Assembly (NCBI GenBank): GCA_956465555.1
Contig: OY101119.1
Span: 992,001-1,056,000, forward strand
Reading direction: 5' to 3'
Origin: Nitzschia sp. pyKryTriq1
Taxonomy: Eukaryota > Bacillariophyta > Bacillariophyceae > Bacillariales > Bacillariaceae
DNA: 64,000 bases
Shown here: in pieces, positions 59,211-64,000 of the stretch
How the letters are laid out: the number at the start of each line of letters is the position of its first letter
Position numbering within the stretch: the stretch's first letter is position 1
The notes under the pieces: generated by a model
Databases searched by the model: none
What the model was told of the DNA's origin: nothing
What the model saw: the letters and a program-made list of their open reading frames with translations, nothing else
Translations under genes and position numbers: made by a program

Positions 59211-60467
59211 CTACACATGGCAATCAAACCACTCATGCTCGAGCGCATCGGCGATCGATATCCGATCCTCTGGGTTTGGCTCCATGAGACGACTGATGAG
59301 ATCTCGTGCTTCCTCAGACATGCGATCAGGAAAACTAATGGACGGCATCACAAAAGGCTCGTCAGAAGAACGGTCTTCGAGCATCCGCAAGTCCAATCGT
59401 TTTGGATCGTATCCTGTTGGCCCCTCCCCCAGGGTCAATTTCCCAAAGCATGCTAGTAACGAATCAGCATTTTTGATATCTTCATCTTTTTCAATGACAT
59501 AAAACGGGAAATCGCCGACAAGCATTTGGAATAGAGTGACCCCCAAACCATAAATGTCGACCCGATGATCAAAATTATCTCCCCCCAAACGCCATGCCTG
59601 CAGGTGCTCTGGAGCCATGAAAACAGGACTCCCACCCAAAACTTCAAGCTCGTCGGATCTAACTGTCATTCCAAAGTCAGCCAACTTGACCTGGTCGTCG
59701 CTATCGACCAGGAAGTTCGCTGTCTTGACATCACAGTGGATGAGATCCTTCTCGTGAAGATATTTCAGAGCCTGCAAACAGCCTTCGAAATATCTTGCAG
59801 CATCACATTCATCGAGCCAACCCCCCTCGAAGCTTTCAATAACATCGAAAAGTGACCCTTTCTCACATATTTCTAGGATAATGTAAAGGTATCGTTTTCC
59901 AGAATCTGAATCATCTGAATACGAATCTGAATCATCGAATGTTTCGTCCGATTTGTTCGTCTCCACGAACGGCACATCTGAAAAGAAGTAGTCGATCATT
60001 TTGACAGTGTTGGGGTGATTCAGCTCACCATGGATGTCCAGCTCGACGTCCGAAGTAACATCCTGATCATCATACTCTTGAACCTTCAGTGCTACGTGGT
60101 ATCCCGAAAACTTCTCTCTGGCCCGATAAACGGTTGCCGTGGCACCGGATCCAAGGGTGCAAACGTATTCAAAGTCGTCGACGGACCACTCGGAGATTCC
60201 CACCTCGTCAAGATCGCCTGTGAGATCTTCCGGCACACGCGAATCCAAAATTTCTTGAAATTTCTCCTCGGCGGATCTCTCATCTTCTTGCTCTTCACTC
60301 ACGGTACCGGTAGATGTAGGCGATTCAGGCGATGACGGTTCTTCGTATACGACGGGCTTGGCTTTCGGGGGAGTTATCTTCGCATCTTGCTTTATGGGAA
60401 TGATTTGGTTGACATCGCGGGCCTTCAGAACGCCTCGCTTTACGATCTGGATAGTTTCTGCTGTCAT
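59211..60467 (-). CDS. Serine/threonine protein kinase
   Basis: 418 residues from the ATG at 60467. After about 85 acidic residues the kinase domain starts: LGSGATATVYRA (Gly loop), YHVALKV (Lys), LIHCDVKTANFLV (catalytic loop with HCD in place of HRD), LADFGMT (DFG), GSPVFMAPEHL (APE), VDIYGLGVTLFQMLVGDFPF. An acidic Ser/Asp insert (DDSDSYSDDSDSGK) interrupts the N-lobe. The HCD loop is usual in kinases that do not need activation-loop phosphorylation. General eukaryotic family, probably CAMK/STE-like; the substrate is unknown. Confidence 0.9.
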   Translation of the reverse strand: MTAETIQIVKRGVLKARDVNQIIPIKQDAKITPPKAKPVVYEEPSSPESPTSTGTVSEEQEDERSAEEKFQEILDSRVPEDLTGDLDEVGISEWSVDDFEYVCTLGSGATATVYRAREKFSGYHVALKVQEYDDQDVTSDVELDIHGELNHPNTVKMIDYFFSDVPFVETNKSDETFDDSDSYSDDSDSGKRYLYIILEICEKGSLFDVIESFEGGWLDECDAARYFEGCLQALKYLHEKDLIHCDVKTANFLVDSDDQVKLADFGMTVRSDELEVLGGSPVFMAPEHLQAWRLGGDNFDHRVDIYGLGVTLFQMLVGDFPFYVIEKDEDIKNADSLLACFGKLTLGEGPTGYDPKRLDLRMLEDRSSDEPFVMPSISFPDRMSEEARDLISRLMEPNPEDRISIADALEHEWFDCHV

Positions 60468-60881
60468 GGTGGTACAATTCCAAATTATGAGTATAATATA
60501 ATTCACTTTCTAATGAGATGAATGAATGATATTATAGAAACGGCGACGAGCGACGACGACGGTCGGTGATGGTCGGTTTGAGTTTGATGAGAGCGCCAAC
60601 AACGTACAAATGGTCGACCGGCGCTATTTGATATTCATTACTGAAGCAAAGTAAATGAAGCATGGCACGCGTGCGCGCCTGTAGCGCTTCGGGGCGGGTG
60701 ACGGACAGATGTGGGACAGGCAAAAAGTTTCCCTTGCTTCAGAGGATGAATCAATAAAATTGCTATTAGAAGTCAAGTACTGATCCTTCACTGGCAAGGT
60801 CCAAAATTAGCTGGGTTAAAAACACCCGCGCCGGGTGATTCACAGAACCCGTGTCCCACTTTTTCCTCTCCCAACTCCCAT
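60468..60881. other. Intergenic, kinase promoter side
   Basis: No gene recognised; contains a GACGACG-type microsatellite at about 60540-60565 and sequence continuing the decayed Harbinger fragment. Confidence 0.45.
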
Positions 60882-61313
60882 CTATTCCAACAAAAGAAGG
60901 AAGCAAGCTTGCATTGCCCCACCGGCAAAGTATCGCAATGATGCACTCAGCATTAATGAGGATTGGATAGTACCGTTTGGTGCTCGGGGGTCCTTTTCTT
61001 TCAGGTATGGATTGAGTATTGCAAGGAGCCTCCAAAAGTTGTCCTCCTCCATTCGGTAGGCCCGCCGAGTATAAACTGGACCGAGCTTATCAAAGAGATC
61101 GGTCACTTGTGCACGTTCCCGTTCTTTGACGAATGTCCTTCCCCCAACAGGATTGTTCAGTGCCTGGGACTGCACAATCAATTCGAAAATAGTGCTGAGT
61201 TGGGAAGGTGCGAATTGCTGATTCATCGAAAGATGACAAAACAGAGTAGCTAGCTGCATGTCATCAGGAGACAGCGCGTCCGTCATCTCGTCCTTTTCCA
61301 TTAATGAAGACAT
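60882..61313 (-). pseudogene. Harbinger/PIF-type transposase N-terminal fragment
   Basis: 143 codons. MEEDNFWRLLAILNPYLKEK, then PNGTIQ and LRYFAGGAMQ, is the N-terminal helical region seen in Harbinger-type (DDE_4) nucleases, where it precedes the catalytic domain. The frame stops immediately after, so no DDE core is present. The part before it is an acidic N-terminal segment beginning MSSLMEKDEMTDALS. Either a truncated element or a host-recruited fragment; I favour truncation. Confidence 0.6.
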
Positions 61314-61891
61314 GTTTATTAATTGCAGGGTAGGAGAGGTGCAGTGTAGACAATCGTAACTGACGAAGAGAAGAATGACTCTCTTTGGATGATGAGAAGT
61401 GATACCGGTACCGGTAGAAGCACTCGCACGCAGTTGCTGAGATGGGTGTGATGTGTGATGGTAGGATTAGTGGCTGTTTGGTTTGGATAGGGGCCACACG
61501 ATGACAAAAATCGAGACGCTACCCAGTGACGTGGCGGCTAAAAAAATATTAGAGTTCCAAGGTGTGATGCAAGGTGTGATCCCACCTTGGCTTGGTTTGG
61601 ACAGGCCGTAAAGGTATGGTATACCGCGAAGGTACCTATGATAGCAATTTTACGACTACTCCGAACCCGGTACCATATGGCAATGGTACCTGTCCGTCTG
61701 ACCACTACTAGTAGCGCTAGCTGGATCGCGTAGATTGGCTGCCTGCGATTGGAGGCAGCAAGCGAAAAGCTGACTACTACTAGAGCGGGTGCCTACCGAC
61801 CGGTATTGGATATCCTGTCGATTTCTTATCTCTCCTCCCCCCAATTCATCTTATCTCGTGAATGTAAAAAGAAAAGAAAAGAAAAGAAATA
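61314..61891. other. Intergenic with ACCGGT words
   Basis: Contains GATACCGGTACCGGTAG at about 61401-61417 and GGTACCATATGGCAATGGTACC at about 61670-61691 (an imperfect palindrome), plus an AAAAGA repeat just before RPP30. No gene. Confidence 0.55.
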
Positions 61892-63004
61892 ATGACGAAA
61901 AATAGACGACCCAAAAAGCCAAGAGGAATTCGTGGAGAGCGTACCGCCCAATTTAACGGCAAGCCCTCTGAGAAGAGTGGTCTCGCGTGCGATCTGATGG
62001 TGATGCTTCCGAAAGACTCGACGCATCTACAAAGTCGACTTCAAATCAACGAGATCATGACGCGACTTTCCTCCACCGGTTTCACTCACATCGGGTTGAC
62101 CCATACAATTTATGGGAGGCCAAAACCCGTCGACGACAGGGCTACCAAGGCCATCCCATCAACTCTCTGGTCTACGAGTACAGAGCAAAAGGATGGATCG
62201 GAACCTACGAAAAAGAAGAGAAAGACGACCCAAGAGTCTTCTTCTTCCAAAGAAATCGACCATCCAATCAAAGTGTTACGGAGGATTCATGCTGTTCTGG
62301 AAAATCTCTCAGACGTGGGATCCTATTTAACCAACAGCTCGGATGCCGGCCTTCTCAACGAGTACGATTTGATCTCGGTAGCACCTCGTAATGAAACCAC
62401 CTTCCAGTCGGTGTGTGCATCCGCTACAATGGTGGATATTGTGACCCTGGATTACAGTAGTGCACGAGGACTCAAGCTTCCTTATAGGATCAGATCGGCG
62501 GACGTTCAAGCCGTCGTCGATCGGAAAGCAGCCTTCGAAATCAATTTTGCTCCTGCCTTGCTCAAATCCAAATTTCGCAAAGCGTTAGTCCAGACGTGCA
62601 GAGAGCTCCAGACAGCCTCACTGGGAAAGAAACCGCTAGTCCTGTTTAGTTCGGGGGATCGCACGTACGAAGATTCAGATGTCGGTGTCATGGCGCTACG
62701 AATGCCAGGTGATTTGAGTAACTTGCTTCAAGTCCTACTGCAATTCGATCCTACCACCGCCAACCGAGCTATTGGTCAAGCGGCACTAGATGTTCTCAGC
62801 CGGGCTGAGGATAGGAGGTGGGGAAAGACCGATATTGTAGATGTCTCCATCGGTGCTCCGAAAAAAGTGCCGAACGAATTAAGAGAGTCCATTACTGTCG
62901 AGCAAAAAGCCACGGGATCAAAACCTGGTTTGCCCGAGAAAGGAGACGACTCTTCAGAAGACGGCGATGACGGTAACGAGGATGGCTTCATCTCAATGTT
63001 TTGA
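61892..63004 (+). CDS. RPP30: RNase P/MRP protein subunit p30
   Basis: 370 residues. The leader is basic and the core follows the RPP30/Rpp1 pattern: KSGLACDLMVMLP, GFTHIGLTHTIYGRP, NEYDLISVAPRNETTFQSVC, DIVTLDYSSARGLKLPYRIR, AAFEINFAPALLKSKFRKAL, and LVLFSSGDRTYEDSDVGVMA. The protein has a TIM-barrel-like fold and, with POP5, helps activate the RNase P RNA for tRNA 5' processing and RNase MRP for rRNA processing. An acidic C-terminal tail (EDGDDGNEDG) closes the protein. Convergent with the aminotransferase gene, 37 bp apart. Confidence 0.9.
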   Translation: MTKNRRPKKPRGIRGERTAQFNGKPSEKSGLACDLMVMLPKDSTHLQSRLQINEIMTRLSSTGFTHIGLTHTIYGRPKPVDDRATKAIPSTLWSTSTEQKDGSEPTKKKRKTTQESSSSKEIDHPIKVLRRIHAVLENLSDVGSYLTNSSDAGLLNEYDLISVAPRNETTFQSVCASATMVDIVTLDYSSARGLKLPYRIRSADVQAVVDRKAAFEINFAPALLKSKFRKALVQTCRELQTASLGKKPLVLFSSGDRTYEDSDVGVMALRMPGDLSNLLQVLLQFDPTTANRAIGQAALDVLSRAEDRRWGKTDIVDVSIGAPKKVPNELRESITVEQKATGSKPGLPEKGDDSSEDGDDGNEDGFISMF

Positions 63005-63041
63005 TTTTTTAATACTGACAGTCTATTAATTCATCGTTCGC

Positions 63042-64000
63042 TCAGCTTTGAGCGTCCGTTCCAGCGACTGCCACAGTGGCATTATGAGACGACTGGTTGG
63101 TTCCTATTTCTTTCATCTTTCGCAGAGCTTGAGCCGCCGCTTCAATAGTCTCATCAGTCTTGCAAAATGCTACGCGAATGAAGCTGTCGGAGGCCCCTTC
63201 CTCCGCCTTTTTCAGTGAGAAGAATGGGGACGATGGAATACATAGCAAACCGACTTCTTCTGCCATCCATTGGCATAAGGCCCAATCTTGCCGAGCGACG
63301 CCACCAGGAGCGGCCTCGTTGGCAGACATCACGTACTGTTCGGGGATCATGTCAGCGATTTCCTTACCAGCACGAGCAAAGATAAAGAAACCGCCACCTG
63401 GGGTCTTTTCGTAGTCTGGTACTGCAAAGCCAGCCCCCCTCAGTGCGCTTACTAGCAAGTCTCGCTTTCTTGTGTATTTGGCTTTCAAATAGCCGTAATA
63501 AGACTCGTATCCCTCGTATGGTTCATCGGCTCGAGAAAGCGACCGTGCCAGTGCTTCTTGTATGACTGTAGAAGCACAAAACTGAACGTACGGAAGTAAC
63601 TGATGAATGGGAGCTATGAGCCTCTTGGGGCCAATACACCAACCGGCTTGCCATCCCGTCGCTGAGAACGTTTTGCCTGCTGACGAAATCGTAATTGTTC
63701 TGTCCCACATGCCTGGCAACGAAGCAAAGTGAGTGTGACCGCGACAAAGGGACGATTCTCCTATCGTCGTTTCCTTCGGAGGTGAATGCACTATGTATTT
63801 GTAGACTTCATCCGATAGTACCACACAGTCAGGACCAGCCAGCTCCAGTGATTCAGCAATTGTTTCCATCTCGATTCGAGAAAAAATCTTTCCAGTGGGG
63901 TTGTGGGGAGAATTCAGAATGATCGCCTTGGTTCGTGGTGAAACTACCTTGAAAAGTTCCTCCTTGTCTAATTTCCAGTCGCCACCGCTTACAGCGCCGT
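63042..64000 (-). CDS. Class I/II aminotransferase (5' end outside)
   Basis: Partial, about 319 residues to the right edge. ILNSPHNPTGKIFSR is the NPxG cofactor loop, CVVLSDEVYKYIVH the Asp/Tyr pair, and TITISSAGKTFSATGWQAGW contains the PLP lysine (SxGKxFSxTGWxxG). YVQFCASTVIQEALARSL follows. The PLP pattern is that of kynurenine/methionine aminotransferases (KAT/YbdL group), with GDWKLDKEELF visible at the edge of the window. The N-terminus and any targeting peptide lie beyond 64000. The C-terminus runs to TGA at 63042-63044. Confidence 0.9.
   Translation of the reverse strand, partial: GAVSGGDWKLDKEELFKVVSPRTKAIILNSPHNPTGKIFSRIEMETIAESLELAGPDCVVLSDEVYKYIVHSPPKETTIGESSLCRGHTHFASLPGMWDRTITISSAGKTFSATGWQAGWCIGPKRLIAPIHQLLPYVQFCASTVIQEALARSLSRADEPYEGYESYYGYLKAKYTRKRDLLVSALRGAGFAVPDYEKTPGGGFFIFARAGKEIADMIPEQYVMSANEAAPGGVARQDWALCQWMAEEVGLLCIPSSPFFSLKKAEEGASDSFIRVAFCKTDETIEAAAQALRKMKEIGTNQSSHNATVAVAGTDAQS

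Noticed and set aside
1-64000. CRISPR arrays, operons, bacterial insertion sequences, rRNA genes.
   Set aside because: None seen; tandem arrays here have no spacers and genes have eukaryotic introns and promoters.

Overview
This is nuclear DNA of a photosynthetic stramenopile, most likely a pennate diatom. Evidence: short canonical GT-AG introns (about 70-120 bp), short intergenic gaps, many proteins with a signal peptide followed by an Ala-Phe or Ala-Tyr plastid-import junction, a chlorophyll a/c-type LHC protein, a plastid VTE6-like phytol kinase, and Ty1/copia elements of diatom character. The species cannot be fixed from this window. It contains one 200-N assembly gap (27631-27830).

Layout. 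1-7.5 kb: C-terminal end of a pore/EF-hand K+ channel, a bZIP factor, a decayed copia fragment with a small zinc-finger ORF, a GTAC-rich minisatellite, a histone stem-loop-binding protein (SLBP), SNU13 and a sulfatase. 7.9-16.7 kb: a 4-TM protein with a disordered tail, then a complete Ty1/copia retrotransposon with apparently identical 306-bp LTRs and a CCGAAA target duplication; gag and pol lie in one frame separated by a single TGA. 17-31 kb: a Cys-rich coiled-coil protein, a large multipass protein resembling the STRA6/RBP receptor, a Golgi-type sulfotransferase, a four-exon acyl-CoA/4-coumarate-CoA ligase, a wrecked isopropylmalate isomerase (LeuD) fragment, a hydratase-2/MaoC gene cut by the assembly gap, and a class C GPCR. 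32-46 kb: a TPR-methyltransferase split by a one-base homopolymer frameshift, a giant membrane protein with EGF/LNR/CBM6-like ectodomains, an HhH nuclear protein, and a secreted, probably GPI-anchored tandem formamidase/acetamidase. 45-56 kb is rich in plastid-type genes: VTE6-like DUF92, a carrier with a bipartite-looking leader, an LHC protein, a beta-lactamase-fold-like protein and a small thylakoid-type membrane protein; also tRNA-Leu(CAA), a secretory nucleoredoxin and a truncated DDE transposase. 56-64 kb: CDC26, a methyltransferase with a MYND-like finger, a protein kinase, a Harbinger-type transposase fragment, RPP30 and a class I/II aminotransferase running off the right edge.

The window is mostly a gene-dense eukaryotic neighbourhood with no operons; neighbouring genes are not obviously functionally linked. 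The strongest unusual signals are the tandem formamidase whose two copies share an intron position, the STRA6-like protein, the receptor with EGF/LNR/CBM modules, the one-stop gag-pol arrangement with a DNR (not DSG/DTG) protease motif, an inverted LeuD pseudogene, and palindromic GTAC/ACCGGT clusters that occupy most intergenic regions but are scarce in coding DNA. Intron boundaries and starts below were derived by hand from splice consensus, reading phase and family conservation.
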